The position numbers were made by a program, and so were the translations under genes. Positions 26,190-35,052 of a stretch of 64,000 nt of DNA are shown piece by piece (position 1 is the first letter of the stretch; every line of letters starts with the position of its first letter). The stretch is taken from positions 574,501 through 638,500 of the forward strand of contig NC_004722.1 of assembly GCF_000007825.1 (NCBI RefSeq), in the 5' to 3' direction. The DNA comes from Bacillus cereus ATCC 14579 (lineage in GTDB: Bacteria > Bacillota > Bacilli > Bacillales > Bacillaceae_G). The notes under the pieces are model-generated. The model searched no databases. It saw only the letters and a list, made by a program, of their open reading frames with translations, and had not been told where the DNA came from.

Positions 26190-27487
26190 TGGATATTTTA
26201 AAATTATTGATGGTAGTCATTCTTATTGGGTTAACAGCATTTTTTGTGGCTGTTGAATTTGCAATTATTAAGGTACGTAGCAGTCGTATTGATCAACTCG
26301 TTAGCGAAAAAAGACGAGGTGCACTGGCAGCTAAAAAGGTAACTTCAAATTTAGATGAATATTTATCGGCCTGTCAGCTAGGTATTACAATTACTGCTTT
26401 AGGGCTTGGGTGGTTAGGGGAACCAACCATTAAACATTTACTCGAGCCGTTGTTTTTAAAATTAAAATTCTCACCTGCAATTTCCAGTACAGTTTCATTT
26501 ATTATTGCCTTTGCAGTAATTACATTTTTACATGTTGTCATTGGGGAACTTGCTCCAAAGACATTTGCTATACAAAAAGCAGAACAAGTTAGCTTATTGT
26601 TATCGAAACCACTTATTTATTTTTACCGAGTTATGTATCCGTTTATTTGGGCTTTGAATGGTTCAGCGAGGGTTGTAACTGGTTTATTCGGATTACATCC
26701 AGCTTCTGAACATGAAGTAGCTCATTCAGAAGAAGAATTAAGGTTAATCTTATCTGAGAGCTATGAGAGCGGAGAGATTAACCAAAGGGAATTTAAATAT
26801 GTAAATAATATTTTTGAATTTGATAATAGAGTAGCAAAAGAAATTATGGTACCTCGTACGGAAGTTGTAGGCTTATATGAGGACGAACCATTTGAAACAC
26901 ATATTAAAGTAATCGCGCAAGAAAAGTACACGAGATATCCTGTATTTGGTGAAGATAAAGATGAAATTATTGGGATGGTTAATGTAAAAGATTTATTTAT
27001 TCGTTATATGGATGGTAATCGGGATGAGGAGTGCTCAATTATGCCATATACAAGGCCAGTTATTGAAGTGCTAGAAAATATTCCAATTCATGATTTACTA
27101 TTACAAATGCAAAGAAAACACATTCCATTAGCTGTATTGTATGATGAATATGGTGGTACAGCTGGGATTGTTACACTAGAAGATATTTTAGAAGAAATTG
27201 TTGGAGAAATTCGAGATGAATACGATGAAGATGAGAATCCCCCTATAGAGCATATAAGTGAAGGTTATAAAATCGTAGAAGGAAAAGTGCTTATTAGTGA
27301 AGTAAATGATTTGCTTGGCATACATTTAATTGCTGATGATGTAGATACAATTGGTGGCTGGATTATGGTACAAAAACAAATCGTTGCTGAAGGAGATATT
27401 ATTGAGAAACACGGTTTTTATTTTAAAGTCCTTGAAAAGGATATGCATCAAATTAAACGAGTGGAAATAAGGAAAGTAGAAGAATGA
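26189..27487 (+). CDS. CNNM/CorC-family (HlyC/CorC) membrane protein with CBS domains
   Basis: The 432-residue protein has an N-terminal DUF21/CNNM membrane domain (about residues 1-200, three to four helices, with LGLGWLGEPTI and GELAPKTFA motifs), then a CBS pair (MVPRTEV... and HDLLLQMQRKHIPLAVLYDEYGGTAGIVTLEDILEEI), then a CorC_HlyC domain. Members are divalent-cation (Mg, Co) transporters or efflux regulators; the older name hemolysin is misleading. In-frame stops rule out an earlier start, so the start is GTG 26189, read through a hairpin-shortened leader. Confidence 0.9.
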   Translation: MDILKLLMVVILIGLTAFFVAVEFAIIKVRSSRIDQLVSEKRRGALAAKKVTSNLDEYLSACQLGITITALGLGWLGEPTIKHLLEPLFLKLKFSPAISSTVSFIIAFAVITFLHVVIGELAPKTFAIQKAEQVSLLLSKPLIYFYRVMYPFIWALNGSARVVTGLFGLHPASEHEVAHSEEELRLILSESYESGEINQREFKYVNNIFEFDNRVAKEIMVPRTEVVGLYEDEPFETHIKVIAQEKYTRYPVFGEDKDEIIGMVNVKDLFIRYMDGNRDEECSIMPYTRPVIEVLENIPIHDLLLQMQRKHIPLAVLYDEYGGTAGIVTLEDILEEIVGEIRDEYDEDENPPIEHISEGYKIVEGKVLISEVNDLLGIHLIADDVDTIGGWIMVQKQIVAEGDIIEKHGFYFKVLEKDMHQIKRVEIRKVEE

Positions 27488-27529
27488 TTTTCTATAAACT
27501 TTAATAAAAAGGATATACAGAAAAATAAA

Positions 27530-27561
27530 TGTTTGCGCTTTCAAAAAAGGTGCTATATAGT
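27530..27561 (+). promoter_or_regulatory. aspA promoter with overlapping cre-like site
   Basis: The complement of 27530-27543 is TGAAAGCGCAAACA, one mismatch from the CcpA cre consensus. It overlaps a possible -35 TTGCGC (27533-27538), spaced 17 nt from TATAGT (27556-27561). Carbon repression of aspartase is inferred. Confidence 0.45.
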
Positions 27562-27660
27562 GAAGGTGGATACTGAAAAATTCTTCTGAATGATACTCGT
27601 GTTTTTAGAGGGCGGATTTTTTGGATAAGGATTTAGAATGAAAAAGTATAGGTGATAAAA

Positions 27661-29094
27661 ATGATAGCAACGAAGGATATACGTATAGAAAAAGATTTTT
27701 TAGGTGAAAAAGAAGTACCAAGTGCAGCTTATTATGGTGTACAAACATTACGTGCCGTAGAAAACTTCCCAATTACAGGATATCGCATTCATCCATCACT
27801 CATTACAGCAATGGCAATTGTGAAAAAAGCGGCGGCGCTTGCGAATATAGATACTGGTTACTTAGCTAAAGACATTGGACATGAAATTGCAGAAGCAGCG
27901 CAAGAAATTGTTGATGGAAAGTTTCATGATCAATTTATCGTGGATCCTATTCAAGGCGGAGCCGGAACTTCTATTAATATGAATACAAATGAAGTAATTG
28001 CGAATAGAGCGTTAGAACGTATGGGATATGAAAAAGGGGCGTATGCGAAAATTAGCCCAAACACTCATGTGAACATGGCCCAATCAACGAACGATGCGTT
28101 TCCAACAGGGATTCATATTGCAACTCTTATGATGTTAGAAAAGCTTCTTATTACAATGGAAGAACTTCATTCTGCTTTTCGTAAAAAAGCAAAAGAGTTT
28201 GATCACGTTATTAAAATGGGACGCACACATTTACAAGATGCAGTTCCAATTCGCCTTGGACAAGAATTTGAAGCGTATAGCCGAGTGCTTGCGCGTGATA
28301 TAAAAAGAATTAAACAGTCTCGTCAGCATTTATATGAAGTGAATATGGGGGCGACAGCTGTTGGTACAGGATTGAATGCAAATCCTATGTATATTGAACA
28401 AGTGGTAAAACATTTAAGAACGTTTAGTGGATTCCCACTTGTTGGTGCAGAGCATTTAGTTGATGCAACGCAAAATACAGATGCATACACAGAAGTATCT
28501 GCAGCACTTAAAGTATGTATGATGAACATGTCTAAAATTGCAAACGATCTTCGTATTATGGCGTCTGGACCACGTGTTGGGTTAGCTGAAATTCAATTGC
28601 CAGCACGTCAGCCAGGTTCATCGATTATGCCAGGTAAAGTAAATCCAGTTATGGCAGAAGTGATTAACCAAGTCGCATTCCAAGTAATCGGAAACGATCA
28701 TACAATTTGCTTAGCATCAGAAGCAGGACAATTAGAGTTAAACGTAATGGAGCCTGTGCTTGTATTTAATTTAATTCAATCTATTAGTATTATGAATAAT
28801 GGATTCCGTGTATTCCGTGAATATTGTATTGAAGGAATTACGGCAAATGAAGAATTGCTGAAGCAATATGTTGAGAAAAGTGTTGGAATTATTACAGCAG
28901 TTAATCCTCATATTGGTTATGAAGTAGCATCTCGTATTGCACGTGAAGCAATTGAAACAGGGAAATCTGTTAGGGAGTTATGTTTAGAACATGGTGTACT
29001 GACAGAAGAGGAATTGGATATTATTTTAGATCCATTCGAAATGACTCACCCTGAAATTGCTGGAGCTTCTTTATTAAAAAATAAAAAAATGTAA
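27661..29094 (+). CDS. aspA: Aspartate ammonia-lyase (aspartase)
   Basis: It reversibly converts L-aspartate to fumarate and ammonia in the cytoplasm, feeding amino acid carbon into the TCA cycle. The 477-residue protein has the fumarase/aspartase superfamily blocks: GAGTSINMNTNEV, SPNTHVNMAQSTNDAFPT and the signature loop GSSIMPGKVNPV with its catalytic serine. The ATG at 27661 is placed correctly after AGGTGA; a GTG 9 nt upstream is less likely. Monocistronic with its own promoter. In B. subtilis the counterpart (ansB) follows an asparaginase gene; none is present here. Confidence 0.95.
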   Translation: MIATKDIRIEKDFLGEKEVPSAAYYGVQTLRAVENFPITGYRIHPSLITAMAIVKKAAALANIDTGYLAKDIGHEIAEAAQEIVDGKFHDQFIVDPIQGGAGTSINMNTNEVIANRALERMGYEKGAYAKISPNTHVNMAQSTNDAFPTGIHIATLMMLEKLLITMEELHSAFRKKAKEFDHVIKMGRTHLQDAVPIRLGQEFEAYSRVLARDIKRIKQSRQHLYEVNMGATAVGTGLNANPMYIEQVVKHLRTFSGFPLVGAEHLVDATQNTDAYTEVSAALKVCMMNMSKIANDLRIMASGPRVGLAEIQLPARQPGSSIMPGKVNPVMAEVINQVAFQVIGNDHTICLASEAGQLELNVMEPVLVFNLIQSISIMNNGFRVFREYCIEGITANEELLKQYVEKSVGIITAVNPHIGYEVASRIAREAIETGKSVRELCLEHGVLTEEELDIILDPFEMTHPEIAGASLLKNKKM

Positions 29095-29098
29095 TGTG

Positions 29099-29128
29099 AA
29101 AAACACCGATCCACTTGGAGCGGTGTTT
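29099..29128. terminator. Bidirectional terminator aspA / lctP
   Basis: AAAACACCG and CGGTGTTTT pair, with an inner CCA/TGG pairing, between the converging genes. Confidence 0.85.
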
Positions 29129-29133
29129 TATTT

Positions 29134-30753
29134 TTAAAAGATATTAAATACAGCGTTTAATTGAAGTAAGCTAATAACAGCTAAGAAGATTAAACTGTAT
29201 TTCATTGCTGTTTTAAATAGAGCAGATTCTTTACCAACTAGTCCAACTGCGGCACAAGCAACTGCTACAGATTGTGGTGAAACCATTTTTGCCATTGTAC
29301 CACCTACTACGTTTAAGGCAACGAGTGTAGAAGGAACGATGTTTAACTGGTCTGCTGTTACTGCTTGAAGTGGTGCGAATAAAGAACCACTTGAAACTAC
29401 TGAACCTGTAATGAATACGCCAATCCATCCTAAGATTGGAGAAAGAACTGGGAATGCATTACCAGTAGAAGAGAATGCAAGTCCAAGTGTAGATGACATA
29501 CCAGAGTAGTTTTCTACGTAAGCTAAAGCGATAACGCTACAAATTGTATATACTGGAGCTTTTAATTCTTTCATTGTTTCAATCATTAATTCTTTAACCA
29601 TTTTACCTTTTACGCGGTAAACGATAAGTGAAACGATAATTGCTAGTACAATCGCAGTAGTTGTAGAAGAGAATACATCAAATTTGAAAACAGCTGCGAA
29701 AGGTGTATCAGCTTTTGTAATTGGTGTAGTTTTCATAACAGCATTATGAAGACCAGGGAACTGAATGTTAAATACTAAGTTTGCTAACGCACCATCTGGA
29801 GCAAATAAAGCTTTAATCGGTTTTAAGTTAAAGATTGTTACAAATGCAGTTAAGAATACGAATGGAGACCAAGCGTATAAAATTTGATTGAATGTATGTG
29901 ATACTTTAGTTTCTTGTTTTTCTTCTTTAGTAGAAGATTTTGGTTGCCAAACACGTAAGAATAATGCAAGAGCAATCATACTTACAACTGCTGCGAAAAT
30001 ATTAGTAAGTTCTGCACCTAAGAAGTAAGTCACAGCGAATTGAGTAATAGCGAAAGAAACACCACTTACAAGAATACCTTGCCAAGTTTCTTTAATACCT
30101 TTAATTCCATCGACCATTGAAACAAGTAAGAAAGGTAAAATAATACTAATGAAAGGTAAAATAAGAACAGTTTGACGACCAATAGTTAATGCGTCAAGTT
30201 GAGTTAATTGTGCTGGCACTGTAACTGGAATACCCATAGCACCCATAGCACCACCAGCAATATTAGCTACTAAACAAATACCTGCTGCTTTTAATGGATT
30301 AAAGCCCATACCTACAAGTAGTGCGGCTGTAATAGCAACTGGAACCCCTAGACCAGCTGCACCTTCTAAGAAAGCACCGAAAGAATAAGCGATTAATAAT
30401 ACTTGTAAACGTTGATCATTTGTAATGCTTGAAATACTATCGCGAATAATATTGAATTGCTCTGTTTTAACAGTTAATTTGTAAAGGAAAATTGCGGCGA
30501 TAACGATAGTACAAATTGGATAAAATCCAGATAAAACACCGAATCCAGCAGATGCTACAGCTACTGTTGCTGGCATTTTATAAACAAATATTGCAAGGAT
30601 AATAGCGACAATCACACTATAAAGACCAGCCATGTAACTTTTCATTTTGAATCCCATTAAACAAATGATGAAACAAAAGATTGGAAGTGCTGCGATTAGT
30701 GCAGATAACCAAATATTGTTTAATGGGTCATAAATTTGTGTCCAAGTACTCAT
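29134..30753 (-). CDS. lctP: L-lactate permease
   Basis: LctP is an L-lactate (and glycolate) proton symporter of the inner membrane. The 539-residue protein is of family length with about 12-14 helices and conserved blocks such as GAFLEGAAGLGVPVAI, VGMGFNPLKAAG and the C-terminal MVSPQSVAVACAAVGL. The ATG at 30753 begins MSTWTQIYDPLNN, the usual start. In B. subtilis lctP follows ldh and is derepressed when NADH is high via Rex. Here no ldh is adjacent, but two Rex-type operators lie in its leader, so redox control looks conserved. Confidence 0.95.
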   Translation of the reverse strand: MSTWTQIYDPLNNIWLSALIAALPIFCFIICLMGFKMKSYMAGLYSVIVAIILAIFVYKMPATVAVASAGFGVLSGFYPICTIVIAAIFLYKLTVKTEQFNIIRDSISSITNDQRLQVLLIAYSFGAFLEGAAGLGVPVAITAALLVGMGFNPLKAAGICLVANIAGGAMGAMGIPVTVPAQLTQLDALTIGRQTVLILPFISIILPFLLVSMVDGIKGIKETWQGILVSGVSFAITQFAVTYFLGAELTNIFAAVVSMIALALFLRVWQPKSSTKEEKQETKVSHTFNQILYAWSPFVFLTAFVTIFNLKPIKALFAPDGALANLVFNIQFPGLHNAVMKTTPITKADTPFAAVFKFDVFSSTTTAIVLAIIVSLIVYRVKGKMVKELMIETMKELKAPVYTICSVIALAYVENYSGMSSTLGLAFSSTGNAFPVLSPILGWIGVFITGSVVSSGSLFAPLQAVTADQLNIVPSTLVALNVVGGTMAKMVSPQSVAVACAAVGLVGKESALFKTAMKYSLIFLAVISLLQLNAVFNIF

Positions 30754-30778
30754 AATAATGACAACTCCTATCTATTAT

Positions 30779-30817
30779 ATGTGAAGAAATTCACATTATT
30801 TGTGAAATTATTCACAA
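30779..30817 (-). promoter_or_regulatory. Two tandem Rex operators upstream of lctP
   Basis: TTGTGAA-ATTA-TTCACAA (30800-30817) matches the Rex consensus TTGTGAAWWWWTTCACAA perfectly. ATGTGAA-GAAA-TTCACAT (30779-30796) is a second, near-consensus copy centred exactly 21 bp away (two helical turns). Both lie between the predicted transcription start and the lctP ATG. Confidence 0.88.
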
Positions 30818-30832
30818 TCAACTTACATGCTT

Positions 30833-30861
30833 AGTATATTCTCCTTCAACACTATTGTCAA
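30833..30861 (-). promoter_or_regulatory. lctP promoter
   Basis: On the minus strand, TTGACA (30861-30856) and TATACT (30838-30833) are separated by 17 nt. The likely start near 30826 places the Rex sites just downstream. Confidence 0.75.
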
Positions 30862-30923
30862 CGTAAAAAAGTATAATTATTCCATAATAGTGTTAAAAGA
30901 AAAGCTTTGTTCATAAAGTAGAC

Positions 30924-30953
30924 AAAAAACACACTCAAATGAATTTAAGTGTG
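30924..30953 (-). terminator. Minus-strand terminator without an obvious gene
   Basis: CACACT-x-AAAT/ATTT-x-AGTGTG (30930-30953) has one mismatched pair and, read on the minus strand, is followed by six T. It would end a minus-strand transcript coming from 30954-31300, where I recognise no gene. It also insulates lctP from upstream. Confidence 0.55.
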
Positions 30954-31374
30954 CTGTATAAACTATTTGCATATTATTTTGCTTATTCAGCTGGCATGTT
31001 TCCTATAAGTGTATATTAGATGCCATCTTTTATATCGAGTATAAAGTTTGATATATGAACTGATCTGTCCTATTTGATCTAGTGTGAGGGAGGATTGGTG
31101 AGTGGATTTAAATAGGAAGTTTTGCACAACAGTCCAACCGCTTGCAATACGAATAAAAATTAGAAACAAACTTTTAATATCACATCATCTCTTTTTACTG
31201 AAAATTCCTTTTAGCGTAACAAAGAGGTTAATTATAGTTCAACTACATTACGATAGGTTATCAATTATAGACGGTATTTTACAATACCGTTACTGTGCGT
31301 TTCAATGAGGTGAAAATATAACAAAAAGCTTGATAAAACAACGTTTGCAAGCAAAGTATTCGTAGGCCATTATT
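30954..31374. other. Gene-free stretch, possibly a decayed gene
   Basis: Between the orphan terminator and the regulator promoter there is no convincing gene. A 60-codon minus-strand frame (31169-30987) has non-hydrophobic, protein-like composition (GWTVVQNFLF, SLTLDQIGQISSYIK) but no RBS and no relative I recognise, so it may be a gene remnant. An 8-bp dyad (ACGGTATT/AATACCGT, 31271-31290) is also present. Confidence 0.3.
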
Positions 31375-31445
31375 TTGCTTTTTCGTTATATCATATAGTA
31401 TAATATTCAAAATCAGCAAGGATTTTTTCCTGAATTTTTGCTGAT
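31375..31445 (+). promoter_or_regulatory. Promoter and large dyad before the PagR-like gene
   Basis: TTGCTT (31375-31380) and TATAAT (31399-31404) are 18 nt apart. From the expected start at about 31411 runs a dyad, ATCAGCAA/TTGCTGAT (31412-31419, 31438-31445), enclosing AGGA/TCCT. It could be the regulator's own operator or a leader hairpin. Confidence 0.5.
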
Positions 31446-31574
31446 AAAGATGGAAAAATTTTTCGGCTTTATAGGTTGATAAAGTTATGTCGTAACAGGA
31501 AATATAAGAACAGATATATAAATAAATAAAAAGAACATAAAAACGCAAATAAAAACGAAAATGAGGGGAACTTT

Positions 31575-31862
31575 ATGAGCCAAAATCAATTCGAATGTCG
31601 TATTTCAGAAGAAGATGTACAAATGTTAAGAGCGTTAGCTCACCCACTTCGTCTACGTCTAGTAATGGAACTTATGCAAAGAGGAACATGTAATGTAACA
31701 CAACTACAGGAAGTATTAGAAATTCCGCAATCAACGGTTTCACAACATTTAACGAAGTTAAAGCAAAATAAAGTAGTGCGCTTTGAAAGACGAGGATTAG
31801 AAGTGTATTATCAAATCCATAATGATAAAGTAAGTGCGGTAGTAAAAACATTATTTTCTTAA
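31575..31862 (+). CDS. ArsR-family winged-helix regulator, PagR-like
   Basis: The 95-residue protein is a compact ArsR-type winged helix: ALAHPLRLRLVMELM, the recognition helix PQSTVSQHLTKLKQ, and the wing VVRFERRGLEVYYQI. It lacks the CVC alpha-3 metal motif of the cadC product at 10152. Its overall sequence resembles PagR, the small regulator of the B. anthracis toxin plasmid, more than metal sensors, so a non-metal signal or simple autorepression is likely. RBS GAGGGG before ATG 31575. No co-directional target gene is adjacent, so its regulon is unknown. Confidence 0.85.
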   Translation: MSQNQFECRISEEDVQMLRALAHPLRLRLVMELMQRGTCNVTQLQEVLEIPQSTVSQHLTKLKQNKVVRFERRGLEVYYQIHNDKVSAVVKTLFS

Positions 31863-32053
31863 AATTTGAATATTATGGAAAAAGACGTATGGAATATACG
31901 TCTTTTTTTATTTGTCAGAAAGGTAGCGAGAGAGTAAATATTAGCATGTGAGGAAGAAATGACTATCAATCAACATGCTGCCTTACGGAATATATTCTAA
32001 AAGGAAAAGAAAAAATAGAAAGGAGTGTAGTAAGCAAAAGGAGGGACAGTAGT

Positions 32054-32233
32054 ATGGATGTGAAACGTGTGAAACAAATTTTATCTTCTTCAAGTAGAAT
32101 TGACGTTACATATGAGGGCGTACCAGTATGGATTGAGAGCTGTGATGAGCAGAAGGGGAGTGCTCAAGTGTATGATGTATCTAATCCTGGTGAGAGCGTT
32201 CATGTGGACGTGACAGCTTTAGAGGAGAAATAA
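32054..32233 (+). CDS. sspH: H-type small acid-soluble spore protein
   Basis: The 59-residue product (starting MDVKRVKQILSSSSRIDVTYEG, with VPVWIE and a closing VHVDVTALEE) matches the SspH family, minor acid-soluble spore proteins made in the forespore. It is distinct from the DNA-binding alpha/beta type. AAAAGGAGGG lies 8 nt before the ATG. It forms a single transcript ending at the terminator just downstream. A forespore sigma-G promoter is expected, but I could not identify one with confidence in 31863-32053. Confidence 0.88.
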   Translation: MDVKRVKQILSSSSRIDVTYEGVPVWIESCDEQKGSAQVYDVSNPGESVHVDVTALEEK

Positions 32234-32238
32234 TAAAA

Positions 32239-32270
32239 AAGACGCTTCTCAATTGAGAAGCGTCTTTTTG
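32239..32270. terminator. Bidirectional terminator sspH / dtpT
   Basis: GACGCTTCTC pairs with GAGAAGCGTC around AATT, flanked by A6 and T5 runs. Confidence 0.92.
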
Positions 32271-33620
32271 TTATTCCATCATATGTGCAATTTTCTTAGA
32301 GAACATAAGAAGTACTAATCCCAGTACAATTACGATAATACCGATACTTGCGAATACTTCTAAATATCCTAAAGATTGAGTGAAAGCAGCTAATTGTCCT
32401 GCTAATAAGTTTGCGCAGCCAGTACCAGCTAACCATACACCCATTAATAATGATGCTAATTTAACAGGAGCGATTGCACTTACCATAGATAATCCGATAG
32501 GTGATAAGAATAACTCACCGATTGTATGGAACATGTAAGTGAATACAATGAATAGTAAGTTTGCCTTTATTGTAATATTACTTTCATCGCTACCAGTTTT
32601 TAATACAGCTAAAGTTAGAACTAGATATCCAATTCCTAGTAAAATCATACCTAATGCCATTTTTGTTGGGATTTTTAAATCGCCATTTTTTGTTTTCGAA
32701 AGTTTAATCCATAATGCAGAAACTGGTAATGCTAATAAGATAATGAATAGTGGGTTTACAGATTGGAACCAAGGTGTTGGAATTGTAAATCCACCAATTG
32801 TACGATCTACGAACTTATCTGTGTAAAGTGTTAAAGAACTACCAGCTTGTTCAAATCCTGCCCAGAAGAATACTACGAAACAAGTTAAAATTAAAATTGC
32901 AGCAGTACGTTTTTTCTCTTGTGTTGTTAAAGGTTTTTTCTCAATTACTTTTGCATTTTTTTCTTTAGATTTTTTCCCTACAACAGTTGTTCCGATAGAT
33001 CCTAAGTAACGAGGTGCTAATAAGTTAAAGGCAATCTGACCAATGATCATACCGATACAAGCTGTTAAGAATCCATATTTATAATCTGCGAAATAACCGC
33101 AAATGAATGGAGCAACAAAAGCCCCTAAGTTAATTCCCATGTAGAAGATAGTGAAGGCACTATCACGACGAGAATCGTTTTCGCTATATAATTGACCTAA
33201 TAAAGTCGAAATATTTGGTTTGAAGAATCCATTACCAATAACTAATAATCCTAATCCTAAAAATAGTCCGGTTTTTGTGTTCATTGAAAATAGTACAAAG
33301 TTACCAAGTGCCATGATGATACCACCAATAGTAATGGCATGTCGCTTCGTAATGAAATGGTCAGTTAACCAACCACCGATAATCGGTGTGAAGTATACTA
33401 ACATTGTGAAAATACCGTAAATTTGAACTGCAACTGCTTTATCAAATCCTAAACCGCCGCTTACTAAGCTCGTTGTTAAATAAAGAACTAATAAGCCACG
33501 CATTCCGTAATAACTAAATCTTTCCCATGCTTCTGTAAAGAACAACAAGTATAACCCTGGTGGATGTTTTTTTGGTGATTGTTGCTCTCCAGCTTTGTCT
33601 AATTTTAAAGCTGCATCCAT
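32271..33620 (-). CDS. dtpT: POT/PTR-family proton-coupled di- and tripeptide transporter
   Basis: The 449-residue membrane protein has about 12-14 helices. It carries the POT signatures ExxERFxYYGMRG (TEAWERFSYYGMRG near residue 30) and FTIFYMGINLGAF, whose glutamates and arginine couple protons to peptide uptake. It is the counterpart of B. subtilis DtpT. ATG 33620 has AGGGGG upstream. The 343-bp gene-free stretch 33621-33963 is AT-rich. Its only candidate element is a cre-like sequence at 33779-33792 (GATAAGCGTTTTCA, two mismatches to consensus), which I regard as weak. Confidence 0.93.
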   Translation of the reverse strand: MDAALKLDKAGEQQSPKKHPPGLYLLFFTEAWERFSYYGMRGLLVLYLTTSLVSGGLGFDKAVAVQIYGIFTMLVYFTPIIGGWLTDHFITKRHAITIGGIIMALGNFVLFSMNTKTGLFLGLGLLVIGNGFFKPNISTLLGQLYSENDSRRDSAFTIFYMGINLGAFVAPFICGYFADYKYGFLTACIGMIIGQIAFNLLAPRYLGSIGTTVVGKKSKEKNAKVIEKKPLTTQEKKRTAAILILTCFVVFFWAGFEQAGSSLTLYTDKFVDRTIGGFTIPTPWFQSVNPLFIILLALPVSALWIKLSKTKNGDLKIPTKMALGMILLGIGYLVLTLAVLKTGSDESNITIKANLLFIVFTYMFHTIGELFLSPIGLSMVSAIAPVKLASLLMGVWLAGTGCANLLAGQLAAFTQSLGYLEVFASIGIIVIVLGLVLLMFSKKIAHMME

Positions 33621-33963
33621 TTTGTTTCCCCCTAATCCTGTATAACGGATATTTATGTAATCATTTTAATTTACAAAATATTTAGAAGTCAATAGAATTA
33701 TATGGAAATAGAAAGAAAATTTCTAAAAAAGTTCTATTTTTCTTCGACCGTTACTGTATTTTGCCCTGAAAACGAGATGATAAGCGTTTTCAAATGTAAT
33801 AATTGAATTCTAAAAGAAAATAAAATAGTGATTAATCAGAAAATTTAGATTAAAACATTTATTCTGATATAAAGAAAATATATTCTATTTACTTTCTCAA
33901 TATAACATATTGGGAATAAAAATACAAAACGAAATAATGTGACATTTAAGTGAATTGAAAAAT

Positions 33964-33990
33964 AACCAGCTCCACAGAAGGGAGCTGGTT
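33964..33990 (-). terminator. Terminator of the siderophore-binding protein gene
   Basis: AACCAGCTCC and GGAGCTGGTT pair around a 7-nt loop. On the minus strand ATTTTT follows. Confidence 0.85.
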
Positions 33991-33999
33991 AAGGAAATA

Positions 34000-34968
34000 T
34001 TATTTAACAAAGCGTTTTTCGATGTCATCTAGTAATAGGTTAGCAGCAATTACACCGCCAGCTGTATTCCAAATAACATCGTCGACTTTGTATGCTTTAC
34101 CATTCTTTACGGCATTTAAATTTTTAAATAGAGGATCGTTTATATATTCTTTTTCTAGTTCAGATCCTTTTTTCTCATTTCCTTTATCGAATGTGAAGTA
34201 GAATAATACGTCACCATCCATAGCAGAAATACGCTCTTTAGATACGTTACGCTCTGCAAAATCATCTTTGTTTTGATCTCCAGGACGTTTAAATCCAAGT
34301 TCTTTTAAAATAACACCAGAGAATGTATCGCCATGATAAATACGAACATCACCAGGCATGAAACGAACCATAGAGATTTCTTGATTTACTTTATCGCCAA
34401 GTTTGCCTTTTAAATCTTTCATACGTGATTCGTAATCAGCTACAACTTTTTGACCTTCTTTTTCTTTATTTAATGCTTTTGCATAAAATTTGAAGTTATC
34501 TTTCCATTCACCACGTAATGTTTCTGAGAACACAGTAGGTGCAATTGCTTTTAATTGTTCGTACACTTTTTCGTGGCGCATTTTGTTACCGATAATTAAG
34601 TCTGGTTTTAAAGAAGCGATTGTTTCAACGTTAACTTGTCCTTCATCACCAACAACTTTTACATCTTTCATTTTATCCTTAATATGTGGATACCATGGGT
34701 CACCAGTCCAAGACTTTACAGCACCAACTGGTTTCACACCTAATTCAAGTAAAGCTTCAGTTCCTTCATTTGTTAAGATAACTACACGTTTTGGATTAGC
34801 AGGAACTTCTGTTTTACCCATTGCATGTTCTACAGTAACCACTTCTTTTTTATTATCTTCTTTTGTAGATTCTTCTTTGTTATTTGATTTTCCACAAGCG
34901 CTTAAAAGCATTGAAAATGCTAGTAAAAATACAAATACTGTAAACGATTTCTTCCGCATGAAATTCAT
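34000..34968 (-). CDS. Siderophore/iron-compound ABC transporter substrate-binding lipoprotein
   Basis: The 322-residue protein has a lipoprotein signal (LSACGKS, lipidated Cys about residue 25) and a class III periplasmic-binding fold (FecB/FhuD/BtuF type), with PKRVVILTNEGTEALLELGVKPVGAV and SLKPDLIIG blocks. It captures a ferric siderophore outside the membrane for the permease and ATPase encoded divergently at 35141-38035. It resembles B. subtilis YfiY, but the ligand cannot be assigned. ATG 34968 with AGGGGG. The divergent intergenic region carries Fur-box-like sequences. Its permease partner gene is frameshifted, so the protein may be without function here unless it shares another permease. 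Confidence 0.9.
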   Translation of the reverse strand: MNFMRKKSFTVFVFLLAFSMLLSACGKSNNKEESTKEDNKKEVVTVEHAMGKTEVPANPKRVVILTNEGTEALLELGVKPVGAVKSWTGDPWYPHIKDKMKDVKVVGDEGQVNVETIASLKPDLIIGNKMRHEKVYEQLKAIAPTVFSETLRGEWKDNFKFYAKALNKEKEGQKVVADYESRMKDLKGKLGDKVNQEISMVRFMPGDVRIYHGDTFSGVILKELGFKRPGDQNKDDFAERNVSKERISAMDGDVLFYFTFDKGNEKKGSELEKEYINDPLFKNLNAVKNGKAYKVDDVIWNTAGGVIAANLLLDDIEKRFVK

Positions 34969-35052
34969 TATGTACCCCCTATATGTTGAGAATATTTTTC
35001 AATAGCAAGCATGATATTAAGCCTTTATCTTTTGATTGTCAATACATATGCC

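Noticed and set aside
31102..31308. Open frame of 68 codons on the plus strand
   Set aside because: It has no RBS, its composition is typical of AT-rich noncoding DNA, and it resembles no family I know.
33779..33792. cre site controlling dtpT
   Set aside because: It has two mismatches to consensus and lies about 160 nt upstream with no promoter defined, so it was not listed as a separate feature.
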